Assembly: GCA_965197665.1 (NCBI GenBank)
Contig: CBDANO010000003.1
Location: forward strand, 1 to 64,000
From: CBDANO01 sp965197665
GTDB taxonomy: Bacteria; Chloroflexota; Dehalococcoidia; Lucifugimonadales; UBA3495
Direction of reading: 5' to 3'
Length of the DNA: 64,000 bases
How positions within the stretch are numbered: position 1 is the first letter of the stretch; each line of letters starts with the position of its first letter. A program made the position numbers and the translations under genes. Positions 17,282 to 25,092 of this stretch are shown here, piece after piece. The notes under the pieces are model-generated. The model saw nothing but the letters and a program-made list of their open reading frames with translations, had not been told where the DNA came from and ran no database searches.

Positions 17282-18715
17282 TTATGGCGTTGCCGATGGC
17301 GCTGCTAGGATCCAGGACTTGGGACCGATCCCGGCGTTCGCCTGGGCGAGGTCGACTTCCGGGTCTACCAAACGGGTCGCAGGACGCCCGTTGTAAGTAA
17401 CGTAGGCATCGGCCCGCACCTGGATGTTCTGGTGCCCCTTCTTGATGAAGTCGTCCCGGACAATGTGTGCCGCGGCTAGAATCATGTCCGGCTGGTAGGC
17501 CATGCGCTCCACTTGGACCGGAGTTAGGTACTCGTCGGGGTAGGCAAGCACCTCCCTGTCTCTCGCCGAAGTGGTCACGCGAAACCGCACCAGGCCGGTC
17601 TTCTCCGTCACCAGCACTCGCCAGGAGAAGCGGTAGCCCTCCTCCGTCCATCCCACGTTGCCTGGATAGGCCAGGTGCCTGAGGGGGGCCAGCACCTGCG
17701 CCAGTAAAAAAGCGGCGGCCAGCAGCAGGGCTGCCCGCAAGGGCCAGGAAAGCGGCCGTTTCTCAGCGAGTATAGTCAAGGCGGAGTCGGGCGCAGGCAG
17801 CGGCCCGGGCGGTCCGCGCAACCTTCTTATGACGCGGGACGGCCAAGCGGGTTCGAAGAAGATCAGGGTTGCCCCCATCATTATCCAGGGGAACATGCCT
17901 ATGGATGGGAAGAGCACTGCTGTCGTCACGTGAAAGACAACTAGGGCGGCATAGGCGAGGAGGCGGGTCCTCTTCCAGAGCAACCAGCCTATTATGGTCA
18001 GATCGAAGGCCGCCCCGGCCCAACTGGCCAGGTAGGCCGTCCAAGGTTCTCTCAGCAAGGGACCAATGAGGGGCGCGTCAGTGCTGTTGTAGAGCCAAAT
18101 GCGCAGCGGTTCAGCGTGCAGCAGCCAATCGGGATTGAGCTTGGCAATTCCGGCGAATACGTACACCAGCCCAACCTGGGCTTTCAGCATCCACAACGCC
18201 GCCCTAGGAATGGTCCGGCGGGGCTTACCCCGCGAGTCCAAAGATGCCCCGCGCTCCAAGGGTAAGAAGATCATGATAAAGCTGATCAGGCTTACCAGAT
18301 AGTAATGGTTGAGATACGTGGTCTTGTCGATCAGTTCGACATAGGTGAATAGAAGAAAGAAGGCGGCGATGGACAGCCGGTAGCGGTAGCCCAGGGCAAC
18401 GCCCAGGCTGGCTAGAGCCAGCAGCGCGAAGTGGAGATACATACCCCAGCCGGGCCAGGCTTGCACCCATCCGAACGAGTAATAGCTGAAGTGGTGGGCC
18501 GGCTCCACATACAACTCGGAAATCCAACCCTTGGCGGCGAATCTAATCACCGCAGCCACGCCCACCAGGCCTATGGCGATGCGGAAGGCGGCTGCGGAAG
18601 CGGGAGAGACCGGCTGGGACCCGGCGCGTACGGCTTGGCCCACCAGGCTGAAGAGCCATGGGCCGGGGCGCACGCCGCCGGCTGACGGCCTGGGCAGGGC
18701 GAGAGACGACGCCAC
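17282..18715 (-). CDS. HTTM-domain (vitamin K gamma-carboxylase-like) membrane protein
   Basis: This 477-residue polytopic membrane protein belongs to the HTTM family. It has about eight hydrophobic segments between residues 45 and 340. Family-typical stretches are LNHYYLVSLISFIMIFLPLERG, ALWMLKAQVGLVYVFAGIAKL and MFPWIMMGATLIFFEP. After the last membrane segment a C-terminal extracytoplasmic domain starts near NVGWTEEGYRFSWRVL. It lies 13 bases after the imelysin gene and ends the iron-related cluster. HTTM proteins are often found beside imelysins, but their biochemical role there is not established. Carboxylase activity is not implied. Confidence 0.8.
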   Translation of the reverse strand: MASSLALPRPSAGGVRPGPWLFSLVGQAVRAGSQPVSPASAAAFRIAIGLVGVAAVIRFAAKGWISELYVEPAHHFSYYSFGWVQAWPGWGMYLHFALLALASLGVALGYRYRLSIAAFFLLFTYVELIDKTTYLNHYYLVSLISFIMIFLPLERGASLDSRGKPRRTIPRAALWMLKAQVGLVYVFAGIAKLNPDWLLHAEPLRIWLYNSTDAPLIGPLLREPWTAYLASWAGAAFDLTIIGWLLWKRTRLLAYAALVVFHVTTAVLFPSIGMFPWIMMGATLIFFEPAWPSRVIRRLRGPPGPLPAPDSALTILAEKRPLSWPLRAALLLAAAFLLAQVLAPLRHLAYPGNVGWTEEGYRFSWRVLVTEKTGLVRFRVTTSARDREVLAYPDEYLTPVQVERMAYQPDMILAAAHIVRDDFIKKGHQNIQVRADAYVTYNGRPATRLVDPEVDLAQANAGIGPKSWILAAPSATP

Positions 18716-18728
18716 GGCAGGCGGCCCG

Positions 18729-19817
18729 CTAACGCAGGCTGTCGCCGTCGGTGTCGGTGAACCCGACGGATACCCCTAGCAGGCTGACGACTTCGGTCGC
18801 CATAGTCCGTTGCAAGTCTAGAAGACTGTCGTAGAGGTCCATGACCTGTTGGGGGCGCTGGGCTATAGCGGCTCGCAACGGTCCCTCAATGGAATCAATG
18901 GCCTGGATAGCGGCAGCGAACTGCACCCGCATACGCTGGTCGGTTTCTTCGGAGAGGGGCAGCACCAGGTCCGAGACTCCCAGCCCGTCGCTACCGGCTC
19001 CCTCATATATAGCCTGCATCCCCAGAAGTTCGTGGCGCAAGTCGTTCAGTCCGTTGTCGGCGGCGTTCCCGGGAATGGCCGATAGGTCCTGGCCACCTTC
19101 TCGGAGGCCCAGGGCTGGGGCGAACCGCATGTTAACGATGTCCCGGATGAGAAAGAACTGGGTCCTTACCACCTCGGCCACAGCTGCGCTGGAGAGTACG
19201 GCTACTCTTGAGCGGCTGGTGAAATAGTCTTGGTAAGGCGGCTGCCCCTCCGTTTCATCCACCCACTCGGAGAGAATGGCCTCCGCCTCTTCCCGGGCCA
19301 CTTGGGCCAATGCGCCCAGGTATTGGCAGTAACTGGGCAGGTTGCCCGCGCTGTCCAGGGCATCTCCCCTGAACAGTAGGTGCTCGATGGCGCCGAATCC
19401 CCGTTGATTGGCTGCCATCGTCTCGCGCACCTCGCCAGGCCCAACCGGAGCGCCCTCGGCCAGCCACTGGTTGATTCGTCCGGTGTCGGTGGGCGACCAA
19501 TCTATTAAGCTGACGGAACGACGGTCCATCACCGGGCCAAACCACATGGCTTTCGACCTCATCCAAGAGGCCCGGGCCGCTCGCCAGGAATGCCGTGCCG
19601 CTTCCAGCGCCTCACCGCTGGGGGCGTTGCACAACGCCTGTACGTCTTGGTCCAACTTGGCCGCGTCCTGGGCTGCGCCCTGGTAGGATGGGACTATCAC
19701 GGTATCGGTGAGGCTTACCAACACGTCTTGGTCCGAGGGAGCTCTGGAGCCGCACGCAGCCAGTAGAAAAAGGAGGACGCCGAGGGCGGGCATGAGACTC
19801 ACTAGGGGGCGCTGCAT
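18729..19817 (-). CDS. Imelysin-family lipoprotein lacking the motif histidine
   Basis: This 362-residue lipoprotein (signal ending GVLLFLLAAC, Cys about 21) has an imelysin/EfeO-like helical domain. It carries the segment SLIDWSPTDTGRINQWL and, where imelysins have the GxHxxE metal motif, RGFGAIEHLL. The motif His is thus replaced by Gly while the Glu is kept. This suggests a paralogue with altered metal binding, as is common for the second imelysin in such clusters. Its start lies one base from the stop of the di-haem oxidoreductase gene, so all are one operon. The likely role is periplasmic or surface iron handling. Confidence 0.85.
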   Translation of the reverse strand: MQRPLVSLMPALGVLLFLLAACGSRAPSDQDVLVSLTDTVIVPSYQGAAQDAAKLDQDVQALCNAPSGEALEAARHSWRAARASWMRSKAMWFGPVMDRRSVSLIDWSPTDTGRINQWLAEGAPVGPGEVRETMAANQRGFGAIEHLLFRGDALDSAGNLPSYCQYLGALAQVAREEAEAILSEWVDETEGQPPYQDYFTSRSRVAVLSSAAVAEVVRTQFFLIRDIVNMRFAPALGLREGGQDLSAIPGNAADNGLNDLRHELLGMQAIYEGAGSDGLGVSDLVLPLSEETDQRMRVQFAAAIQAIDSIEGPLRAAIAQRPQQVMDLYDSLLDLQRTMATEVVSLLGVSVGFTDTDGDSLR

Positions 19818-19818
19818 C

Positions 19819-21243
19819 CTAGAGCGACTCCAAGAACTTGATTAGGGCTTGTCGTTCTTCTTGAGTCAGGTCCATGAAATGCTGCCGCGATTCCTCGGCT
19901 TCACCGCCGTGCCAGAGAATGGCTTCCTCCAGGTTGCGGGCCCGGCCGTCGTGGAGAAACATGGTGTGGCCATTCACGGTTTCCACCAAACCGATGCCCC
20001 AAAGGGGTGGGGTGCGCCACTCCCTCCCCGACGCCTGCCCGTCAGGCCGGTTATCCGCCAGATCTTCCCCCATGTCATGCAGGAGCAAGTCGGTGTAGGG
20101 AAAGATAACCTGCCCCCGCAGCGGTTCCAAGGGGTGGGTTTCTCCGGTTTCCTGCCGGGGAGTATGGCACACGGAACACTGGGACTCAACAAAGAGACGA
20201 GCCCCCTGTCTGATCGTCTCGTCTTCTGTGTTGCGCATGGCCGGCACAGCTAGGGTTTGGATGTAAATCGTGACTTTTTCTAGACGGCTGTCTGGAATCT
20301 CCGGCTTTCCTCCGTTGGGGGCTTGGCTGCACTCCCCCTGGCCCGGCGGGCAGTTCTCCTCCGGGAACAGGCTGGAGGTGATGCCGATGTCTCCCAGAAA
20401 AGCCGCCGCCGCCTGTTGCTCGACCGTAGGTTGGTTTGCTTTCCAGCCGAATCGGCCTAGGACCAGCTTGCCGAGACGTACGTCCCAAACGTAATTGGGC
20501 CGTCCGGAGATGCCGTCGCCGTCGGCGTCGTCCGGGTCGGCCAGGGCCAGTATACGCTCCTCGGGAATAGCTTCCAGAAGACCCATGCCGATTGTTGCGG
20601 GAGCGATCCGAGGGGAGATTTGCACCTCCGGGTGCAAGGGGCCGAAGGCCAGGTCTTCGATACTGTAGACCGGCCGGCGAAGCTTATACATTACGCCGTC
20701 GGGATACTCCCCTGACGCTTCTCGGTATAGGATGACAATCTGCCCCTCCGCGGGCACGCTGAGGATGGACCGGTCCTGCAACTGGCCTCCGTACCTTGGC
20801 TCATCCTCGGGTCCGTGCTGTGTGGGTATGCTCAAACGGAGCAGTAGGCCCCGCTCCGGGTCGTCGGGGTTGTCGGGTGGCTTAGCCCGGCCGTCGTGGC
20901 TATGACAGGAGGAGCAAGACAGGGCGTTATGAGTGGGTCCAAGGCCGTCCCTAGCCTCGGTGCTTGCGGGAGCCGACACCCAGTTCTGGTTGAAGAAGCT
21001 GTCCCCGACTTCAAAGGTCCGCCTGAGTTCGTTGGTCAGGTTGCGGGCCGACAACTCGAACGCGTTGCCACTCTTGCTGAAGGCAGTGGTCTCTCCCCCT
21101 AGCAGGGAAGCGAAAACCATGTCCAAGTCGATGTCGCCGCCGCCGTTGCGGCAGGACAAAACCAACAACAGGGCAGCCGCCAGCAGCAGGAATGCCGCCA
21201 GCGGCCGCGGCCTTAACATGGCCCAGATGGTAGAGCCTCGCAT
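19819..21243 (-). CDS. Di-haem oxidoreductase (DUF1111, cytochrome c peroxidase-like) lipoprotein
   Basis: This 474-residue lipoprotein (signal ending LLLVLSC, Cys about 31) belongs to the DUF1111 di-haem oxidoreductase family, sometimes called thiol oxidoreductase. Haem-attachment motifs are CSSCH near residue 107 (NALSCSSCHSHDG) and CSVCH near 354 (SQCSVCHTPRQETG). Family segments FLHDGRARNLEEAILWHGGEA and FGRFGWKANQPTVEQQ are clear. It is flanked tightly by two imelysins (1-4 base gaps), a gene order known for iron-regulated clusters. It may change the redox state of iron during uptake. That role is inference. Confidence 0.9.
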   Translation of the reverse strand: MRGSTIWAMLRPRPLAAFLLLAAALLLVLSCRNGGGDIDLDMVFASLLGGETTAFSKSGNAFELSARNLTNELRRTFEVGDSFFNQNWVSAPASTEARDGLGPTHNALSCSSCHSHDGRAKPPDNPDDPERGLLLRLSIPTQHGPEDEPRYGGQLQDRSILSVPAEGQIVILYREASGEYPDGVMYKLRRPVYSIEDLAFGPLHPEVQISPRIAPATIGMGLLEAIPEERILALADPDDADGDGISGRPNYVWDVRLGKLVLGRFGWKANQPTVEQQAAAAFLGDIGITSSLFPEENCPPGQGECSQAPNGGKPEIPDSRLEKVTIYIQTLAVPAMRNTEDETIRQGARLFVESQCSVCHTPRQETGETHPLEPLRGQVIFPYTDLLLHDMGEDLADNRPDGQASGREWRTPPLWGIGLVETVNGHTMFLHDGRARNLEEAILWHGGEAEESRQHFMDLTQEERQALIKFLESL

Positions 21244-21246
21244 TGG

Positions 21247-22410
21247 TTAGCTGACGCTAATGGTAATCCCCACTTCCTCGGCAGCGGCGACGATGGTGTC
21301 GGTCTGGGCTTCCAGAGCTTCGATGGTTTCAAGGGCGGCGCGACGGCCCGGGCTGCTATCCGACAGGCCCTCCAACAGCAGGCTGTCGAAGGGAGCAGGG
21401 ATGGACCTAGCTAGGATAACCGAGCGATTGATCTCGTTGGCCAAGGTATCCGCCAGATCCTGGTCCGTGGCCGCAATGAGGTCTTTGATGCCAGGACCGA
21501 AGACATCCCCATACTGGCCCAGGTACACCCGCTGCACCCCCAGGGCATTGGCCACGATGTCCGCGATGGTATTGTCCGAGAAGCAGGAGTGCTCGTCCTC
21601 TTGTGACCGTTCCTCGTAGGCGACGGTCATGCGCTCGCCGGCCAGCTCGCCTCGGCTCATCTCTCCAATACCGGTGATGATGTCTGTGATAGCCTCGTCG
21701 GCGTCCTTAGAGACGAAATCAGCCCGGTAGTTGTTTCGCCCAGGCGCCCAGGCGTCCACTATTTGTTGCAGGTGGGTGAGCAATAGGTCCGATGCCACCT
21801 CCAAGTAGGTGGCCCTGCGGTCGGCGTTCACGTTTACGGTGTAGTCTTCCACAGGCCGATAGCCCGGCCCGTCGGGATTCAGGTCCTGTCCCCAGAGCAG
21901 GAACTCGATGGCGTGCCAACCGGTGGAGACGTTTTCCTCGCCGCCCCGCTCGTTGAGAGAGACCAGCAGTGCGGCGTCGATGTTCGGGTAGTCGCCGGGA
22001 TTATTGATTATGCCGGCGCTAGAGTCCCCTTCGACGTAGTCAATATAGGCTTCGTCCAACGGCCAGGCATTGACGAGCCCTTCGGGGCCGTCCTCTTCGT
22101 TATCTATGGGACCGTCATAGAAGCGGTAGATTTCAGTGACTCCGTAGTCGTCTCGGGCGCGCAGCCAGGCGCGCTTGGCGGCGTCGAGGCGCGGTTGCGA
22201 TGGCGCCGCGAGGAAATTGTCAACCGCCTCGTCCATGGCCCTGGCGGACACCAGGCTCCTGGCGTAGGAAGCGGCGGCGCCGGCCGCATAGTTGTCGACC
22301 ACCGCAGCCTTGAGGTCCCCGTCGCCATCATCGCCACTGCTCCCGCAAGCCGCCAGGGCCAGGATGGGTACGGCCAGTAACACTAATGCCAAGAGCGCCT
22401 TTTGTATCAT
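21247..22410 (-). CDS. Imelysin-family lipoprotein with GxHxxE motif
   Basis: This 387-residue lipoprotein (signal VLLAVPILALAACGSS, Cys about 22) of the imelysin/IrpA type carries the intact metal motif GWHAIEFLLWGQD near residues 163-168. Upstream is the family PLDEAYIDYV segment, and downstream SQEDEHSCFSDNT. It is the first gene of a four-gene operon (imelysin, di-haem oxidoreductase, imelysin, HTTM). A Fur-like palindrome lies about 130 bases upstream of its ATG. In characterised relatives such genes respond to iron limitation. Surface iron binding is the likely role. Confidence 0.9.
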   Translation of the reverse strand: MIQKALLALVLLAVPILALAACGSSGDDGDGDLKAAVVDNYAAGAAASYARSLVSARAMDEAVDNFLAAPSQPRLDAAKRAWLRARDDYGVTEIYRFYDGPIDNEEDGPEGLVNAWPLDEAYIDYVEGDSSAGIINNPGDYPNIDAALLVSLNERGGEENVSTGWHAIEFLLWGQDLNPDGPGYRPVEDYTVNVNADRRATYLEVASDLLLTHLQQIVDAWAPGRNNYRADFVSKDADEAITDIITGIGEMSRGELAGERMTVAYEERSQEDEHSCFSDNTIADIVANALGVQRVYLGQYGDVFGPGIKDLIAATDQDLADTLANEINRSVILARSIPAPFDSLLLEGLSDSSPGRRAALETIEALEAQTDTIVAAAEEVGITISVS

Positions 22411-22537
22411 GATTCCTTCTGTTCAACTACTCGATTTAGCCGTTTGGGATGCCTGACCATTACTTTGCTTCTTTGCCTCTCACCGCAAGTTGGTCAATAT
22501 GTAAACTCGCTGTTGGGCTATAGACACTAAAATAATA

Positions 22538-22590
22538 AGATATGATAGTCATATCTAAGTTAATCGTTTATACATATGATAACGATTTAA
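22538..22590 (-). promoter_or_regulatory. Fur-like operator region upstream of the imelysin operon
   Basis: The 19-base perfect palindrome AGATATGATAGTCATATCT (22538-22556) has the same length as a Fur box. It matches 10 of 11 bases of the core ATGATAATCAT. A second inverted repeat (AATCGTT at 22562-22568, AACGATT at 22581-22587) follows at once. The region is strikingly AT-rich relative to its surroundings. It sits 128-180 bases upstream of the imelysin start. Repression by an iron regulator (Fur or DtxR type) is likely, but the regulator is not in this window. Confidence 0.6.
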
Positions 22591-22732
22591 TTCCGGAAGT
22601 ATGTTAGTGAGTATATACGACATTGTCAACCACAGCATTGCCTCAAATATTCAGACTCGATTCGTCCCAGCTACATCGTTATTGAAGATAAGGATCCCTC
22701 CGGTCTCCCAACTGGGGGCTTTGTTCCAAAAG

Positions 22733-22768
22733 TCGGTCATCAAGGGTCTCTCGGTCATCAAGGGTCTC
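22733..22768 (+). repeat. 18-base perfect tandem repeat, two units
   Basis: The unit TCGGTCATCAAGGGTCTC occurs twice back to back. It lies in a non-coding, AT-rich stretch between the imelysin operon and the transposase remnant. It is probably a replication-slippage duplication. Confidence 0.75.
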
Positions 22769-22911
22769 AAGGAAGCGACTTACCATTGTAGAATGCGCCA
22801 TGTGATGTTACTTAGCTCGTGGCACGTTGGACTTCCTAGGAGTGTTCATTAGGGATAGGCAGTTGATATGATCGATGTGCGAATTCGGGCTGGGAAGAGA
22901 CTAAACGGCAT

Positions 22912-23190
22912 ATGCTGGGGAGGCACAACTTCGTACCGAAGCTTTACTATCAACTTAACCTGGACGGGCTGGTCTCCAAGGACTATCTACTGTGCCGCAT
23001 AGCATCAGCCATCGACCTCTCTTTCGTCTACTCCATGGCACGGCCATACTACAACCATACGGGACAACCGTCGGTGGACCCAGCCTTGCTGTTCAAGATT
23101 CTCCTGATAGACTATCTCAATGCGTCACCTCGGAGAGGAGGCTGATGGACGAGGTACGGGTGAACCTAGCCTGCCAGGCTGTCTCATAAG
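22912..23190 (+). mobile_element. IS1182-type transposase remnant, truncated and frameshifted
   Basis: The ATG at 22912 begins MLGRHNFVPKLYYQLNLDGL followed by VSKDYLLCRIASAIDLSFV, then NHTGQPSVDPALLFKILLID. That is the N-terminus of IS1182/IS5-superfamily transposases. One base is missing near 23122: the next frame continues VTSERRLMDEVRVNLA and then ends abruptly at 23188. Roughly the first 90 residues of a normal transposase of more than 400 remain, and the DDE catalytic region is absent. The element is dead. No clear terminal inverted repeats were found. Confidence 0.85.
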
Positions 23191-23788
23191 AGCCTATCCT
23201 AAAAACGGGTGAACCCCGCATGAGTGGGGAAGGAGGCGGAGGAGCGGCTAAACTTGGGGAATGACGAAAGCGAAAGAACCCAAGCCGGCTCACCGACGAG
23301 CGGGGTAACACCAACGCCCGCCGCCTCCGCCCCCGAAGGACATACCAAGTCCGGCACCGGGTGGCAAAACCGGTTCCTTTCCCCCAAGGCCTCTGCCGTG
23401 CGGCTGCGCCGGCTCCTGAATTCCCGCCCCGAATGCTGCGGCGGCCTCCATTCAGCGTCTCGCAACTCTCAATGCTTGACACCCAAACCCGCTCCGGTGG
23501 AGTTGCTCCTATGGTTCACCCGACCGAAAGCCGGAAGGGATTAAGGAGAATTTCCTCGTTTCCCTACGGCGTACACTCCAACTCTGAACGCTCACCTTTG
23601 ACGTTGCCCTGCCAATCAGCGTATGATGCGGGGTGCCAGTCGGCCCGGCGGTGCCGATAACAACTAAAGCCGGAGCGCCGCCTACTTGACTGGGAAAACG
23701 TGGTAGAATGCTACCCGCCGGCTCATCAACCGGCTGGTCCAAGTTAGTAGATCGGGTTAAGGACTCCTGACCCGGAAGAGGCTTAGGG
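23191..23788 (+). repeat. Intergenic stretch with second copy of the dispersed repeat
   Basis: The block GCGGGGTAACACCAACGCCC at about 23299-23318, followed by GGACATACCAAGT, repeats the segment near 17159. The remaining roughly 600 bases between the transposase remnant and oppD show no credible gene. Several short open frames here are GC-driven. A promoter for oppD is expected near 23700 but not confidently seen. Confidence 0.5.
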
Positions 23789-24768
23789 ATGGCTGCAAAC
23801 AGTCTACTAGAGATCCAAGACTTGAAGACCCATTTCTTTACTCGTTCTGTCGTGGTGAAGGCTGTCGATGGAGTGAACATAACCTTGAACGAGGGCGAGG
23901 TCATGGGGTTGGTGGGCGAATCCGGCAGCGGCAAAAGCGTGACCGCCCTTTCCGTCTTGGACCTCGTGCGGTACCCGGGAAGGATCGTCGACGGCCAGAT
24001 CAACTTTCAGGGTGAGGACCTGCGGCCAAGTCCTCCCGAGAAATGCGGGAGCTTAGAGGCGGGCGGGTATCCATGATCTTCCAGGACCCCGCCAATTACT
24101 TGGACCCGGTAGCCAAGGTCGGCAATGGAATCTCCGAATCGTTGATGCTTCATAAAGACATGAAAAAGGCCGTGGCGTTGGAAGAGGCCAAACGCCTGCT
24201 GGGTATCTTGAAGGTGCCGTCACCGGATGATGTTCTGGATGCCTACCCCTTCCAATTGAGCGGCGGGATGTGCCAGAGGGTTTTAATCGCCACCGCCATT
24301 GCCAGCGAACCCGCTCTACTAATTGCCGACGAGGCCACTACCGCTCTGGACGTGACGGTTGAAGCCAGCATCTTGAGGACGCTGCAAGAACTGAAAGAAG
24401 GGTCCGGCACGACTCTGCTCGTCACCACCCACAACATGCGAGTGGTCCGAAAGGTGTGCACGCGGACCATCGTTATGTACTCGGGCCGTATCATGGAGAG
24501 CGGCCCAACCGCGGACATGATGGACCGGCCCCTTCACCCCTACACCGCGGGCCTCCTGAGCTGCATGCCCACAATCGAGCGCAGAGGCCAGCCCCTTACC
24601 TCGTTGCCGGGGGAGCCGCCGGTCCCGGGCAGCCTTCTGGAAGGATGCGTCTTCGCGCCGCGCTGCCCCATCGCCAAGCCCGTCTGCAAGGAAGTGCAGC
24701 CGCCGTTGGAAGAGCTGGAGCCGGGGCGGTGGAGCGCCTGCCCTTACTTGCAAGAGTCCTACTCCTAG
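23789..24768 (+). pseudogene. oppD: Oligopeptide ABC transporter ATPase OppD, frameshifted
   Basis: The first frame (from the ATG at 23789) encodes the Walker A region GLVGESGSGKSVTALSVLDL and reads out at about 24030. The second frame encodes SREMRELRGGRVSMIFQDP (Q-loop), the signature LSGGMCQRV, Walker B ALLIADEATTALDV, the H-loop LVTTHNM and the oligopeptide C-terminal Cys motif CVFAPRCPIAKPVC. One base missing near 24022-24030 would join them into a normal protein of about 326 residues. The Walker B glutamate is followed by Ala where the family has Pro. The other opp genes lie on the opposite strand beyond the next gene. As read, the ATPase is split and non-functional. Confidence 0.85.
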
Positions 24769-25092
24769 AAACCTCCGCCCGCCTTCGCCCATCGGGTACC
24801 GGGTTGTCACAGCCCCCGGTACCGACGGACCGGACCCCTTCTTCAACCTAGGCGGAGGGCCGGCGGCTCCCTGGTTCGAAGCCCTGAGCAGGCGCAAGCG
24901 AGAAAGCCTTCCGGCCGGGCCGTCGGTTGCCGTGTTCACAGGCCGGGCCGCCGGCAAGAACCGGGTCCACCAGCCGCCAGTAACGCCATATTTAGGAATA
25001 GTCTGAATAAGTGGCCGAGCAAGCTTGATTTTGTATGCTGGCCCAGCGCGGCATTGTGACTTATCCAGTCCTATTCTTAGGAGAGCATAGCT
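24769..25092 (+). other. Intergenic region upstream of the formamidase-like gene
   Basis: These 324 bases hold no recognised gene, tRNA or repeat. An AGGAGAG ribosome site occurs just before the ATG at 25093. I could not identify a convincing promoter pair. Confidence 0.5.

Noticed and set aside
17007..17651. Minus-strand open frame overlapping the 3-prime end of the HTTM gene
   Set aside because: It is out of frame with a clear HTTM gene. Its remainder is the intergenic repeat. No start signal.
22601..22852. Small open frame before the transposase remnant
   Set aside because: It runs through the AT-rich patch and an 18-base tandem repeat; no family match.
24840..24900. tRNA-like GGTTCGAAG segment
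   Set aside because: No flanking stems form a T-arm or acceptor arm.
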